Below, in pieces: positions 42,247 through 50,785 of a stretch of 64,000 bases of DNA. The notes below the pieces were generated by a model. It searched no databases. It was not told the origin of the DNA and worked only from the letters and a program-made list of their open reading frames with translations. Positions within the stretch are counted from its first letter, which is position 1. Each line of letters starts with the position of its first letter. Origin of the DNA: Dethiosulfatibacter aminovorans DSM 17477 (GTDB lineage: Bacteria > Bacillota > Clostridia > Tissierellales > Dethiosulfatibacteraceae); contig NZ_FQZL01000004.1 of assembly GCF_900142005.1 (NCBI RefSeq), positions 248,001 through 312,000 on the forward strand, read 5' to 3'. The translations under genes and the position numbers were made by a program.

Positions 42247-42281
42247 AAAGTAGACAAATGTAATTAATGTTTGTCTACTTT
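42247..42281 (+). terminator. Inverted repeat between etfA and the regulator gene
   Basis: AAAGTAGACAAA pairs with TTTGTCTACTTT around an 11-base loop. It may end the operon transcript, although the T-run is poor. The AGACAAA element also recalls the repeats near 35160-35312, so this could be an operator for the adjacent activator. Confidence 0.55.
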
Positions 42282-42306
42282 AATCATTTAACCTGGAGTG
42301 AGGAAT

Positions 42307-43707
42307 ATGAATGAAGATTGTAGATACAAATATATTTTTGATCAAATACTTAGAATGACAGATGATGGGTTTATTGTCGTTAATAAAGATGGTGTAGTAA
42401 CCGATATTAATGACCAATACTGTGACTTTCTTGGTATTGACAAGAAGAAGGCGATTGGTGGCAGTATTAAGAATATTATATCCAATTCCAAGATGATTGA
42501 CATTGTAAAAAATAGATACGATGAGGAAGGGGTCATTCATAAGTTTGTAGAAGGTGAGACGAAGGACAAAGACAATGACTTTTTATTGGTCAGTAGATCA
42601 TGTGTACTTGATGAAAATAAAGATGTTGTTGCAGGTGTTGCTCAGGTTAAATTCAGATTTGATACTTTAAATTCAGCAAAGAAGTTGATGAAAGAGTATA
42701 TGGAATTGGAGTTTTTCAAAGAAGAATATAATAGGATTAACAGCGAGAGGTTCTGTTTTGATGAAATAGTTGGAAGGAATAGGCAGTTTCTGGATATGAA
42801 GAAAAAAGCCTTTAAGGCTTCAAGAAATACATTCCCTGTTCTAATAACTGGAGAGTCAGGAACAGGCAAGGAGGTTTTCGCCCGTGCTATTCATTATAAC
42901 AGTGATAGAAAAGACAAGCCCATGGTGGGTATAAACTGTGGAGCAATACCGTCTGAACTTTTAGAGTCTGAATTATTTGGTTATGAAGAAGGATCATTTT
43001 CTGGAGCAAAAAGAGGTGGAAAGGATGGTAAGTTTATTCAAGCGGAGGGCGGAACCGTTTTTCTGGATGAAATAGGAGATATGCCGCTGAATATGCAGGT
43101 TAAAATTTTAAGGGTTCTGCAGGAAAATGAAGTTGATAAAATAGGTGGAAAAGAACCAATACCAATAGATGTAAGAGTGATAGCCGCAACAAAGCGTAAC
43201 CTTGTGGAAATGGTCAAAGAAGGAAGTTTTAGAGAGGACTTGTTCTATAGATTAAATGTTATCAATATTGAAATGGTTCCTTTACGAGATAGAAGAGAAG
43301 ATATAAATTTGTTCTCGAATTATTTTCTTTCCCGATTGAATGATGAATACAAGTCATTTGTGACATTTTCAGGTGAAGCAAAAACATGTTTGCAAAATTA
43401 TTCTTGGCCGGGGAATATTCGTGAGTTAAATAATGTAATCAAAAGTGCATACGCAACTTGTGATGAATTTGTTATACAATTGACCGATTTGCCCTCTAAA
43501 TTGGTTACAAGACATAATGTGGATAAATTGATTTGTTCAGACAATAAGTTGCTAAAATGCATGATGGAAGAATACGAGAGTTCAGTAATTAAAGAGTATT
43601 TGAAAAATTCTAATTATAACTGTATGGAAGCTGCAGAAAAACTCGGCATACACAGAAGTTTATTGTATAAAAAAATAAACAAATACGGAATTAAGATGGA
43701 AAAATAA
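42307..43707 (+). CDS. PAS-domain sigma-54 activator of the crotonase operon
   Basis: The 466-residue protein has an N-terminal PAS sensor (about residues 1-120), a sigma-54 AAA+ domain with Walker A 'GESGTGKE', Walker B 'VFLDEIGDM' and a C-terminal Fis-type helix-turn-helix ('AAEKLGIHRSLLYKKINKYG'). The sigma-54 contact loop reads GSFSGA rather than GAFTGA, a tolerated variant. The ATG at 42307 follows GGAG; a GTG at 42298 is less likely. It lies directly after etfA and probably switches the crotonase operon on when a CoA intermediate or acid binds the PAS domain. There is no receiver domain. Confidence 0.88.
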   Translation: MNEDCRYKYIFDQILRMTDDGFIVVNKDGVVTDINDQYCDFLGIDKKKAIGGSIKNIISNSKMIDIVKNRYDEEGVIHKFVEGETKDKDNDFLLVSRSCVLDENKDVVAGVAQVKFRFDTLNSAKKLMKEYMELEFFKEEYNRINSERFCFDEIVGRNRQFLDMKKKAFKASRNTFPVLITGESGTGKEVFARAIHYNSDRKDKPMVGINCGAIPSELLESELFGYEEGSFSGAKRGGKDGKFIQAEGGTVFLDEIGDMPLNMQVKILRVLQENEVDKIGGKEPIPIDVRVIAATKRNLVEMVKEGSFREDLFYRLNVINIEMVPLRDRREDINLFSNYFLSRLNDEYKSFVTFSGEAKTCLQNYSWPGNIRELNNVIKSAYATCDEFVIQLTDLPSKLVTRHNVDKLICSDNKLLKCMMEEYESSVIKEYLKNSNYNCMEAAEKLGIHRSLLYKKINKYGIKMEK

Positions 43708-44159
43708 GAACAATCTTAGACTAATGGCTGAAGTTAAGAAATAAATCATCAAAGCACTTGAGCATATTGAAATATTGACTGTATTTTAATACCAGGATGA
43801 AGTCATTGATTTAAACTAAGGGATATACTGGGAATCCTAATCCGAAGAAATACTGCAATAGTAAAATCACATGAATATTTTAAGTCAAATAATAAATTGA
43901 ATTTTAAAGGATGTTAATATGCATAATGCAAGATAACTAAAAAAAGAATTACTATGAAGTGCTTCATGCGAACATATACTAAAATAGTTTACAAAATACA
44001 AACAATAGGGCTCTGATAACATGAAAAAATAGAGCCTCAAAATGTTCTGAAAACCTCTAAAAATAGAGGTTTTTTTGATGTCATATATTTCCCGTGGTGG
44101 TTAAAAAGTGGTTAAATAATAAAAAATGGCCCCAAGCTAAACGCTGGAACCATTGATAT
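43708..44159. other. Intergenic region without a gene
   Basis: These 450 bases are AT-rich and hold no coding frame of note. A GGGCTCT/AGAGCCT pair at about 44008-44038 and the terminator at 44051-44076 are the only structures. The rest may be decayed sequence from an old insertion near the tRNA gene, but I see no transposase motif to prove it. Confidence 0.5.
44051..44076 (+). terminator. Rho-independent terminator before the tRNA gene
   Basis: AAACCTCT pairs with AGAGGTTT around a six-base loop and is followed by a run of T. It may end the regulator transcript, or could stop read-through from the tRNA gene on the other strand. Confidence 0.75.
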
Positions 44160-44236
44160 TGGTGCACCTGGGAGGAGTCGAACCCCCGGCACATGCCTTA
44201 GGAGGGCACTGCTCTATCCTTCTGAGCTACAGGTGC
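44160..44236 (-). tRNA. tRNA-Arg (anticodon CCT)
   Basis: Read on the minus strand the gene folds as a full cloverleaf: acceptor GCACCTG/CAGGTGC, D stem GCTC/GAGC, anticodon stem GTGCC/GGCAT with loop CTCCTAA, and T arm GGGGG-TTCGACT-CCTCC. The anticodon is CCT, reading AGG for arginine. The CCA end is encoded. tRNA-Arg genes of this type are often integration sites, but no integrase gene is beside it. Confidence 0.95.
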
Positions 44237-44370
44237 AAGGTTTATTAATTTTTGGTACTCTATGAATTTTACACGAGTGGAAGCCTTTTGTCAAATGATT
44301 TTACAAAAATGCAAAAATTTATATTCTTTATTTGTGATATGATGGAAGTAACGACAAAGGAGGCGGATTT

Positions 44371-45606
44371 ATGGATAGGAAAATGATAGAGAAATATGCC
44401 GAACTGATAGTGAAAACGGGTATAAACTTGCAGGAGAACAAGATATTGATAATAACAGCATTGGTTGAAAACTACGAGTTTGTGGAAATACTGACGGAGA
44501 TTGCATACAGGGAAGGCGCAAGGGAAGTAATACCGCACTGGATTGACGAGAAGATGGACAGGTACAAGTATACATACGCTCCTGATGACCTCTTTGACGA
44601 ACTGCCTGAATACAGGAAGATGTTCTTTTTGGAGAATGTAAGGAAGGGTGCCTGCTATATAAGGCTAACGGGAGAGGATCCCGATGCCCTTAAGGGAATT
44701 GACCAGGACAAGATAATGAGGTACAAGAGGGTTCTTGGGGAAGGTGTAAAGGAATACAGGGAAAGGCTCATGTCCCACAAGAACATATGGTGTGTTGCTT
44801 CCGCTCCTACTAAGGCTTGGGCAAAGAAGATGTTCCCTGATGTGTCTGTGGAAGAAGCAATTGAGAAGCTCTGGGAAGCAATACTGAAAACCAACAGGAT
44901 GGATGAAGCTGATCCCCTTGCTGCCCTGGAAACTCACAAGAGAAATCTTAAGAAGAGAACTAAGTTCATGAATGATAATGGATTCAAGTCCCTTAGATAT
45001 ACGAATGAACTGGGTACGGACCTTACGTTGGAACTGCCGGAGAGTCATATCTGGCTTGGCGGGTCCGATGAAACGGAAGGCGTCGAATACATGGCAAACC
45101 TGCCTACGGAAGAGATATTTACCCTGCCCAAGAAGGACGGAGTAAACGGAGTCGTGTACAGCACCAAGCCGCTGGTGTACAATGGTGTACTCATAGACGA
45201 ATTTTGGATAAGGTTCGAGGCAGGAAAGGCCGTCGAATACGACGCCAAGAAAGGACTGGAGGCACTTAAAAGCCTTATTGATCTGGACGAGGGATCCTGC
45301 TACCTTGGAGAGGTTGCCTTGGTGCCTTACCATTCACCTATATCTGAAATGGATATCCTCTTTTATAATACATTGTTTGATGAGAATGCATCATGCCACC
45401 TGGCACTTGGTGAAGCATACCCCGTGTGCATAAAGGACGGGGAAAAAATGAGCAAGGATGAACTTGCAAAGAACGGTGTCAACAGTTCCCTTGCTCATGA
45501 GGATTTTATGGTTGGTTCTGCCGACATGAAGATTGTTGGAATCAGGGAATCAGGGGAAGAAGTTGCAGTCTTTGAAGCGGGAGATTTTGCTTTTGAGAAA
45601 AAGTAA
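44371..45606 (+). CDS. Aminopeptidase, M29 family
   Basis: The 411-residue metallopeptidase is of the AmpS/AmpT/PepS type. Visible parts are 'GTDLTLELPESHIWLGG' near residue 215, the first metal-binding glutamates around 'NLPTEEIFTLP' and 'GEVALVPYHSPIS', and histidine/aspartate ligands in 'ASCHLALGEAYP' and 'SLAHEDFMVGSADM'. M29 enzymes remove N-terminal residues in the cytoplasm, using two cobalt or zinc ions. AAAGGAGG precedes the ATG. It is a single gene ended by its own terminator, consistent with an organism that grows on peptides. Confidence 0.9.
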   Translation: MDRKMIEKYAELIVKTGINLQENKILIITALVENYEFVEILTEIAYREGAREVIPHWIDEKMDRYKYTYAPDDLFDELPEYRKMFFLENVRKGACYIRLTGEDPDALKGIDQDKIMRYKRVLGEGVKEYRERLMSHKNIWCVASAPTKAWAKKMFPDVSVEEAIEKLWEAILKTNRMDEADPLAALETHKRNLKKRTKFMNDNGFKSLRYTNELGTDLTLELPESHIWLGGSDETEGVEYMANLPTEEIFTLPKKDGVNGVVYSTKPLVYNGVLIDEFWIRFEAGKAVEYDAKKGLEALKSLIDLDEGSCYLGEVALVPYHSPISEMDILFYNTLFDENASCHLALGEAYPVCIKDGEKMSKDELAKNGVNSSLAHEDFMVGSADMKIVGIRESGEEVAVFEAGDFAFEKK

Positions 45607-45615
45607 TAATAAGTC

Positions 45616-45650
45616 AAGCGGTTTTCTGCTATAAGGAGACCGCTTTTTAG
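45616..45650 (+). terminator. Terminator after the M29 aminopeptidase gene
   Basis: AAGCGGT pairs with ACCGCTT across a 15-base loop and is followed by five T residues, ten bases after the stop codon. Confidence 0.8.
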
Positions 45651-45715
45651 TATAACGAATACTTGGAGCAAAAAACTTATTTTATATTGTATAATCAACT
45701 AGTGAAAAAATTAAC

Positions 45716-45765
45716 GTGCCGGTTTGATAATTGTTCCCCCTGAAAGACAGTAGATGAACCGGCAC
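45716..45765 (+). promoter_or_regulatory. Structured leader upstream of the CGGC gene
   Basis: A perfect nine-base stem, GTGCCGGTT with AACCGGCAC, encloses 32 bases with an inner CTG/CAG pair and the segment CCTGAAAGACAG. A TATAAT at 45690-45695 would place it in the leader of the next gene. It may be a riboswitch or protein-binding leader. The inner segment reminds me of kink-turn parts of ribosomal L10 leaders, but I cannot verify this. Confidence 0.5.
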
Positions 45766-45790
45766 TAGAGAACTAAGGATTGGAGATATA

Positions 45791-46126
45791 ATGAAAGTAG
45801 GATTGCTGAGATGCGCGCAGACTGAGGACCACTGCCCTGCCTCGACTTGTTTTAAGGTAATGGAAGTAAAAATGTTCGAATTCGATAAATTCGACGAGGA
45901 TGTTGTAGTTGTTGGAGCCACTTCTTGTGGCGGATGTCCCGGAAAGAAAAGTATCCCTAGGGTTCAGGAAATGATAAAGAGGGGAGCCGACACCATAGTG
46001 TTTGCATCGTGCGTGTCAAAGGGTACTCCCAACGACTTTCCATGTCCAAACTATGAGAAGATACTTAAGGGTGTCAAGAAGAAGGTCGGAGACGACGTCA
46101 GGATAATTGAATATACGCACTTATAA
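45791..46126 (+). CDS. CGGC-domain protein
   Basis: This 111-residue protein carries the motif that names its family, 'SCGGCPGKK', near residue 46, and further conserved cysteines in 'LLRCAQTEDHCPASTC' at the N-terminus and 'FASCVSKGTP' later. The family is thought to bind metal or an iron-sulfur centre and occurs mostly in anaerobes; its function is unknown. GGAGAT precedes the ATG. A structured leader lies just upstream, and a long terminator follows four bases after the stop, so the gene is a single unit. Confidence 0.85.
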   Translation: MKVGLLRCAQTEDHCPASTCFKVMEVKMFEFDKFDEDVVVVGATSCGGCPGKKSIPRVQEMIKRGADTIVFASCVSKGTPNDFPCPNYEKILKGVKKKVGDDVRIIEYTHL

Positions 46127-46130
46127 TAGA

Positions 46131-46177
46131 ACAGCATCAACCGGCAGTAAGTACATCTGCCGGTTGATGCTGTTTTT
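46131..46177 (+). terminator. Strong terminator after the CGGC gene
   Basis: A 16-base stem (CAGCATCAACCGGCAG and its complement) with a nine-base loop is followed by T residues. Confidence 0.9.
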
Positions 46178-46210
46178 GTATAGACAATCAACGGGTTAAA
46201 CGTTTTCATA

Positions 46211-46238
46211 TTGAATATTTGTTTGTATGAGTTATAAT
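46211..46238 (+). promoter_or_regulatory. Sigma-70-like promoter of the first KdgT gene
   Basis: TTGAAT at 46211 and TATAAT at 46233 are separated by 16 bases. Transcription would start near 46245, 23 bases before the ATG. No sigma-54 element is seen here, so this copy appears to be expressed independently of the activator downstream. Confidence 0.6.
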
Positions 46239-46267
46239 ATAAACAATGATGATTGCGGGAGATAAAT

Positions 46268-47269
46268 ATGAGAATATTGTCAACGGTCAAGAAAATACCT
46301 GGTGGGATAATGGCAGTGCCGTTGTTATTGGGAGCGACACTGAATACTGTAGTACCTGGATTGCTTAATATAGGAACCTTGAGCTCGGCAGTTTTTTCCA
46401 GTAAGGGAACTGCCACAACAATTGCCTTGGCGTTGGTTTGCATTGGAAGTCAGTTGAACTTGAAACAGGCTCCGGAAGTCATTAGAAGAGGTGGCGTATT
46501 GTTGCTTGTGAAATTTTTTGCCGGGGCTCTTTTGGGTATTTTAACGGCAAATATTTTTGGCATGAAAGGCTTTTGGGGTATTTCAAGTTTGGCAATAATC
46601 AGTAGTGTGACAAATTGTAACGGTGGACTGTATATGGCGTTGATGGGAGAATATGGCGAACCTGTCGATGTTGCCGCTCAAAGTATATTGAATATAAGCG
46701 ATGGACCGTTCCTGACGCTGATAGTCCTTGGTACTACAGGCTTTGCATCAATACCTGCCATGGATTTGATGGCTGCAGTAGGACCGCTTTTAGTTGGCGT
46801 TGTACTTGGAAATATTGATGAGGATATAAGAGATTTTTTAAGGCCGGGGGTATTAATGATGATCCCTTTTTTCGCCTTTTGTCTTGGGGCGGGGATAAAC
46901 CTCATGGATGCCGCATCTGCAGGTATAAGCGGGATATTGCTGGGAGTCATAGTCATTGTTGTCAGTGGTGTTCCATTGATATTTGCAGACAAATTCATTA
47001 ACAGAAGACCCGGTTATGCTGGTGCTGCCGTAGCAAGTGCGGCTGGTAATTCTGTGGCTACGCCAGCTGCAGTTGCATTGATAGATCAAAGTTACAGTCC
47101 CTTTGTTGAATCGGCGACAGCTCAGATAGCTGCTGCGGTAGTGGTCACTTCAATATGTGTTCCAATTATTACAGCCCGTGTTGCGAAAATATATGGCTGT
47201 GCTAGAGATCTTGAATCCAATATTGATGGTTCCACCGACAAGAACAGGAATCGGGTAATTGAATTATGA
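46268..47269 (+). CDS. 2-keto-3-deoxygluconate permease (KdgT) family protein, first copy
   Basis: The 333-residue membrane protein is a member of the KdgT family, whose known member imports 2-keto-3-deoxygluconate with protons. Characteristic stretches are 'KKIPGGIMAVPLLLGATLNT' at the start, 'SKGTATTIALALVCIGSQLN' and 'AGAAVASAAGNSVATPAAVAL' near residue 260. The ATG at 46268 has GCGGGAG upstream; a TTG at 46253 is not needed. It is closely similar to the copy at 49474 and lies just before the PrpR-type regulator, so it may be an inducer-uptake system. The real substrate in this organism is unknown. Confidence 0.87.
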   Translation: MRILSTVKKIPGGIMAVPLLLGATLNTVVPGLLNIGTLSSAVFSSKGTATTIALALVCIGSQLNLKQAPEVIRRGGVLLLVKFFAGALLGILTANIFGMKGFWGISSLAIISSVTNCNGGLYMALMGEYGEPVDVAAQSILNISDGPFLTLIVLGTTGFASIPAMDLMAAVGPLLVGVVLGNIDEDIRDFLRPGVLMMIPFFAFCLGAGINLMDAASAGISGILLGVIVIVVSGVPLIFADKFINRRPGYAGAAVASAAGNSVATPAAVALIDQSYSPFVESATAQIAAAVVVTSICVPIITARVAKIYGCARDLESNIDGSTDKNRNRVIEL

Positions 47270-47298
47270 TTTAATAGATTGTTGCATGGGAGATGTTT

Positions 47299-49212
47299 AT
47301 GAAAGCTGTAGAGAAGAAAATTGCAATCCTGGCACCGCTTAGGTCAATTGAACAACTTGCACGGGAGATAGTTGAAAGGCAAGAACTCAATATTGATGTT
47401 GAATATGTCAATGAAAACAATTTTGAGGAAGTGACGAGGAAGAAAATTGCTGAAGGTAAGGAAATAATAATTTCAAGAGGCGGAATAGCAAATAGGATAC
47501 GGGAAGTATCTGGCCTATCTGTTGTTGACATTGAAATTAGTGGATACGATATTGTGCGTATCCTGTCAAAATATGTACATGTCAACAAACGGTTGGCTTT
47601 TGTAGAGAGACCGGAGATCATTAGAAATGCCAAGAAGGTAGCTGATTCACTGGATTTGGATTCGAAATTGTATACAGTCAACAGGATCAGTGAATTTGAA
47701 AGCCGTTTTGAACAGGCCATGAATGATGGGATACGGATAATAGTAAGTGGTTCATGGGCTGTTCAGTATGATGACAGGTATAAGTTTTTTGAAGAAAAAG
47801 GTATTGTTTATGATGTTCTTGAATCAGGGGAGGCGTCCATTGAGGAGGCGATAGAAAAAGCAATAGAGCTTTATAAAATGACTGTTGATGAAAGAAGAAA
47901 GAAAGAGGAATTTCTCGCAGTAATAAACTCAATAGACGAGGGTGTCATATCCCTGAATACGGATATGGACGTTAAGACGGTCAATCCTGCCGCTCTTGAT
48001 ATTTTGGGAATGAATGAAGAAAATATTATAGGTAAAAAAATATTTGAATTCAATGCTGGGAATGTTGTTAAAGCTTTGGAGTCCGGTATCAATAAAATTG
48101 GAAAAGTTGGCAGTATTGAAGGGAAGGAAATAGTGTTCAACAGCATGCCTATATTGATAGATCAGGAAAACCAGGGATTCGTTGTCAGTTTCCAGGAAGT
48201 CAGAAAACTGCAGGAAATAGAACATAAAGTCAGAATGAAACTTTCAGAGAAGGGTCTGGTTGCAAAGATGTCTTTTAAGGACATTATAGGTGAAAGCGAT
48301 GGAATAAGAAGAGCGATAAATTTGTCCAGGAACTATAGCAGAGTTGATTCTACAATTCTCATTACGGGGGAATCAGGAAGCGGGAAGGAAGTTTTTGCCC
48401 AATCCATACACAACAGCAGCAGGAGAAAAACAAAACCCTTTGTGGCTGTTAACTGTGCGGCCCTGGCTCCCAGTCTTCTTGAAAGTGAACTGTTTGGATA
48501 TGTAGAAGGTGCCTTTACTGGAGCCAGGAAGAAAGGTAAAACAGGGCTATTTGAGCTGGCCCATACAGGCACTCTTTTTCTTGATGAGATCGGTGAGATG
48601 GACAGCGTTTTGCAGACGAGGCTTCTTAGGGCGATACAGGAAAAAGAGATAATGAAGATTGGCGATGACAGGATCATACCTGTTGATGTAAGAATAATTG
48701 CTGCTACAAACAAGGATCTTCTTGATGAGGTTGACAGGGGTGAATTCAGGGAGGATCTATACTATAGACTCAATGTATTAAGAGTTAAAATTCCTCCCTT
48801 GAGGGAGAGGAAAAAGGACATAGTGGTGTTAGCTGAAAACTATTCTGATTATCTGTGCGGAAAATACGGATTCAAAAGACTGGTGATCGATGATGAAGTA
48901 GCGGATATGTTTGAAGAGTATAGATGGCCGGGAAATATAAGGGAGTTGCAAAACATAATAGAGAGAATGGTGGTATTTAACCAGGATAATGACATGAATG
49001 ATCTGGACATGAAGACATTGATAATACAGAGTTTTGAAGGACGCGGCAGGCAAAGGCAAGAAGAGATTGAGATAGATATGAGCAGAAGTCTTGAAGACAT
49101 AGAGAAACAGATTATCCAGAGAGTGCTTAAGGAAGAGAAATTCAACAAGACCAGAACGGCGGAACGATTAGGCATAAACAGAACCACAATTAATAGAAAA
49201 CTTGATACATAA
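47299..49212 (+). CDS. PrpR-type sigma-54 activator with PAS domain
   Basis: The 637-residue regulator has an N-terminal propionate-catabolism-type ligand domain (PrpR_N, about residues 1-195), a PAS domain (about 205-315), a sigma-54 AAA+ ATPase and a Fis-type helix-turn-helix ('[16 protein letters not shown]'). The ATPase shows Walker A 'GESGSGKE', an intact 'GAFTGA' loop and Walker B 'LFLDEIGEM'. The start at 47299 fits GGGAG better than the ATG at 47293. It lies between two KdgT permease genes and just before a perfect sigma-54 promoter at 49412, so it almost certainly activates that operon. PrpR_N domains usually bind an organic acid or phosphorylated intermediate. Confidence 0.9.
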   Translation: MKAVEKKIAILAPLRSIEQLAREIVERQELNIDVEYVNENNFEEVTRKKIAEGKEIIISRGGIANRIREVSGLSVVDIEISGYDIVRILSKYVHVNKRLAFVERPEIIRNAKKVADSLDLDSKLYTVNRISEFESRFEQAMNDGIRIIVSGSWAVQYDDRYKFFEEKGIVYDVLESGEASIEEAIEKAIELYKMTVDERRKKEEFLAVINSIDEGVISLNTDMDVKTVNPAALDILGMNEENIIGKKIFEFNAGNVVKALESGINKIGKVGSIEGKEIVFNSMPILIDQENQGFVVSFQEVRKLQEIEHKVRMKLSEKGLVAKMSFKDIIGESDGIRRAINLSRNYSRVDSTILITGESGSGKEVFAQSIHNSSRRKTKPFVAVNCAALAPSLLESELFGYVEGAFTGARKKGKTGLFELAHTGTLFLDEIGEMDSVLQTRLLRAIQEKEIMKIGDDRIIPVDVRIIAATNKDLLDEVDRGEFREDLYYRLNVLRVKIPPLRERKKDIVVLAENYSDYLCGKYGFKRLVIDDEVADMFEEYRWPGNIRELQNIIERMVVFNQDNDMNDLDMKTLIIQSFEGRGRQRQEEIEIDMSRSLEDIEKQIIQRVLKEEKFNKTRTAERLGINRTTINRKLDT

Positions 49213-49216
49213 ACCG

Positions 49217-49257
49217 TTGGTGATGCAAAAAGTGACATTGGCGATGCAAAATATGAC
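49217..49257 (+). promoter_or_regulatory. Tandem direct repeats, likely activator binding sites
   Basis: TTGGTGATGCAAAAAGTGAC at 49217 and TTGGCGATGCAAAATATGAC at 49238 are near-identical and start 21 bases apart, two helical turns, so both face the same side of the DNA. A third, partial ATGCAAA follows at 49263. They lie about 155-195 bases before the sigma-54 promoter, the usual distance for enhancer sites, and directly after the activator gene. Confidence 0.7.
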
Positions 49258-49281
49258 TAAAAATGCAAAGGTATTTTTTAG

Positions 49282-49310
49282 GAACTGTCAAATATGACAG
49301 TTCTTTTTTT
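49282..49310 (+). terminator. Terminator of the PrpR-type activator gene
   Basis: GAACTGTCA pairs with TGACAGTTC around a four-base loop and is followed by seven T residues. It separates the regulator from the sigma-54 operon. Confidence 0.9.
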
Positions 49311-49411
49311 ATTTTTTGGGAGTTTGAAATTTATTTTTATTGCTCCCAAACCTTCAGAAATAGAGAAAAGATGATTTCGTGACCTTTCTATCCAATGTTT
49401 ATTTTGATTTC

Positions 49412-49427
49412 TGGCACGAGAGTTGCA
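49412..49427 (+). promoter_or_regulatory. Sigma-54 promoter of the KdgT-SuyAB-KARI-LeuA-like operon
   Basis: TGGCACGAGAGTTGCA is a consensus -24/-12 element. Transcription would start near 49438, 36 bases before the first ATG at 49474. The upstream repeats and adjoining PrpR-type activator complete the control region. Confidence 0.92.
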
Positions 49428-49473
49428 CTGTTATTATTCATCGGCCGATAATAAATCATTTTGGAGGATATTA

Positions 49474-50460
49474 ATGAAAATATTATCAAACGTTAAGAAG
49501 GTTCCTGGCGGAATCATGGTAGTGCCGCTTTTGCTTGGTGCGATTTTGAATACTTTAATTCCAGGACTTTTGAATATTGGATCTTTAAGCACGGCAATTT
49601 TTTCAAGCAAGGGAACCGCTACGACAATTGCGCTGGCACTGGTATGCATAGGAAGTCAGCTGAATCTTAAACAAGCTCCGGAAGCAATAAAAAGAGGAAG
49701 TGTACTGCTTATTACCAAGTTTATTGCAGGCGCTCTGCTGGGGGTGGCTGTAGGCAAGATATTTGGCATGACAGGATTTTTAGGTATTTCAAGCTTGGCA
49801 ATAATCAGTAGTGTGACAAATGGAAATGGAGGTCTTTTCATAGCATTGATGGGAGAATACGGTGAGCCTACAGACATTGCGTCACAAAGTATATTGAACA
49901 TTAATGACGGGCCGTTTCTTACACTTGTAGCCCTCGGCGCTTCCGGCATGGCAACTATTCCGGTAATGAGTCTTTTGGCTGCAATAGGTCCTCTGATCAT
50001 TGGTGTAATAATCGGAAACCTTGATTCGGATATCAGAGATTTTCTTAAACCGGGAGTTTTATTGACAATACCGTTCTTCGCTTTCTGTCTAGGTGCAGGA
50101 ATCAATCTTACAAACGTAGCAACCGCAGGATTCAGTGGAATACTGTTGGGACTCATAGTAATGGTTGTCAGCGGAATACCTTTGGTGTTTGCAGACAGGT
50201 TTGTAAACAAAAGACCCGGCTATGCGGGAGCTGCAGCGGCAAGTGCGGCGGGAAACTCGGTTGCAACGCCGGCAGCGGTGGCGCTCATAGATCCAAGCTA
50301 TGCTCCTTTTGTTGAATCGGCAACTGCACAGATAGCGGCGGCGGTAGTTGTAACTGCAATTTGTGTACCTCTTTTTACAGCATGGATAGCAAAAAAATAT
50401 GGTTGTGCCAAGGTTTTGGAACCTGTTGGGGATATTCCAAAAAACGCACAATTATCATAA
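49474..50460 (+). CDS. 2-keto-3-deoxygluconate permease (KdgT) family protein, second copy
   Basis: This 328-residue KdgT-type permease is the first gene of the sigma-54 operon. It shares most of its sequence with the copy at 46268, for example 'SSKGTATTIALALVCIGSQLN' is cut here to 'KGTATTIALALVCIGSQLN', and 'ASAAGNSVATPAAVAL'. The ATG at 49474 follows GGAGG; the longer frame from 49423 begins before the transcript start. It probably brings in the acid that the following enzymes degrade: a sugar acid or a hydroxy acid. The duplication on both sides of the regulator suggests recent gene copying. Confidence 0.88.
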   Translation: MKILSNVKKVPGGIMVVPLLLGAILNTLIPGLLNIGSLSTAIFSSKGTATTIALALVCIGSQLNLKQAPEAIKRGSVLLITKFIAGALLGVAVGKIFGMTGFLGISSLAIISSVTNGNGGLFIALMGEYGEPTDIASQSILNINDGPFLTLVALGASGMATIPVMSLLAAIGPLIIGVIIGNLDSDIRDFLKPGVLLTIPFFAFCLGAGINLTNVATAGFSGILLGLIVMVVSGIPLVFADRFVNKRPGYAGAAAASAAGNSVATPAAVALIDPSYAPFVESATAQIAAAVVVTAICVPLFTAWIAKKYGCAKVLEPVGDIPKNAQLS

Positions 50461-50472
50461 AGGGAGAAGATA

Positions 50473-50784
50473 ATGAAAATTAACAGTATATTTCTAAACA
50501 ACAAGGACAATGTCATTACGACACTGAAAGAAATGGAAAAGGATTCGGAGGTCATCTATCAGTGTGAAAATGAACTTTTGAAGTTGATTGTACAGGAGGA
50601 TGTACCTGAATATCACAAGGTTGCAATAGTTGACATACGCTGCGGTGAATATGTTTATAAATATGGAGAAATAATTGGAGTCGCACAGAAAAACATTATG
50701 AAAGGACAATTTGTGAGTCATCTGAATATTAACAGTGTACCAAGAGATTACAGTAAAGAAAATTACGAAATGACAGGAGCGTAA
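50473..50784 (+). CDS. SAF-domain small subunit of a SuyA/UxaA-type lyase
   Basis: The 103-residue protein resembles the N-terminal SAF domain of altronate dehydratase (UxaA) and the small subunit SuyA of sulfolactate sulfo-lyase. The conserved pattern is '[32 protein letters not shown]'; only '[19 protein letters not shown]' is quoted as its core. These domains contribute to the active site together with a larger subunit, here coded at 51788. The separation into two genes matches SuyA/SuyB. It follows the permease gene by 12 bases. Its reaction is probably removal of water or another group from a 2,3-substituted acid. Confidence 0.8.
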   Translation: MKINSIFLNNKDNVITTLKEMEKDSEVIYQCENELLKLIVQEDVPEYHKVAIVDIRCGEYVYKYGEIIGVAQKNIMKGQFVSHLNINSVPRDYSKENYEMTGA

Positions 50785-50785
50785 A

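Noticed and set aside
44160..44236. tRNA-Arg gene as attachment site of an integrated element
   Set aside because: No integrase gene and no repeated tRNA 3' end were found near it.
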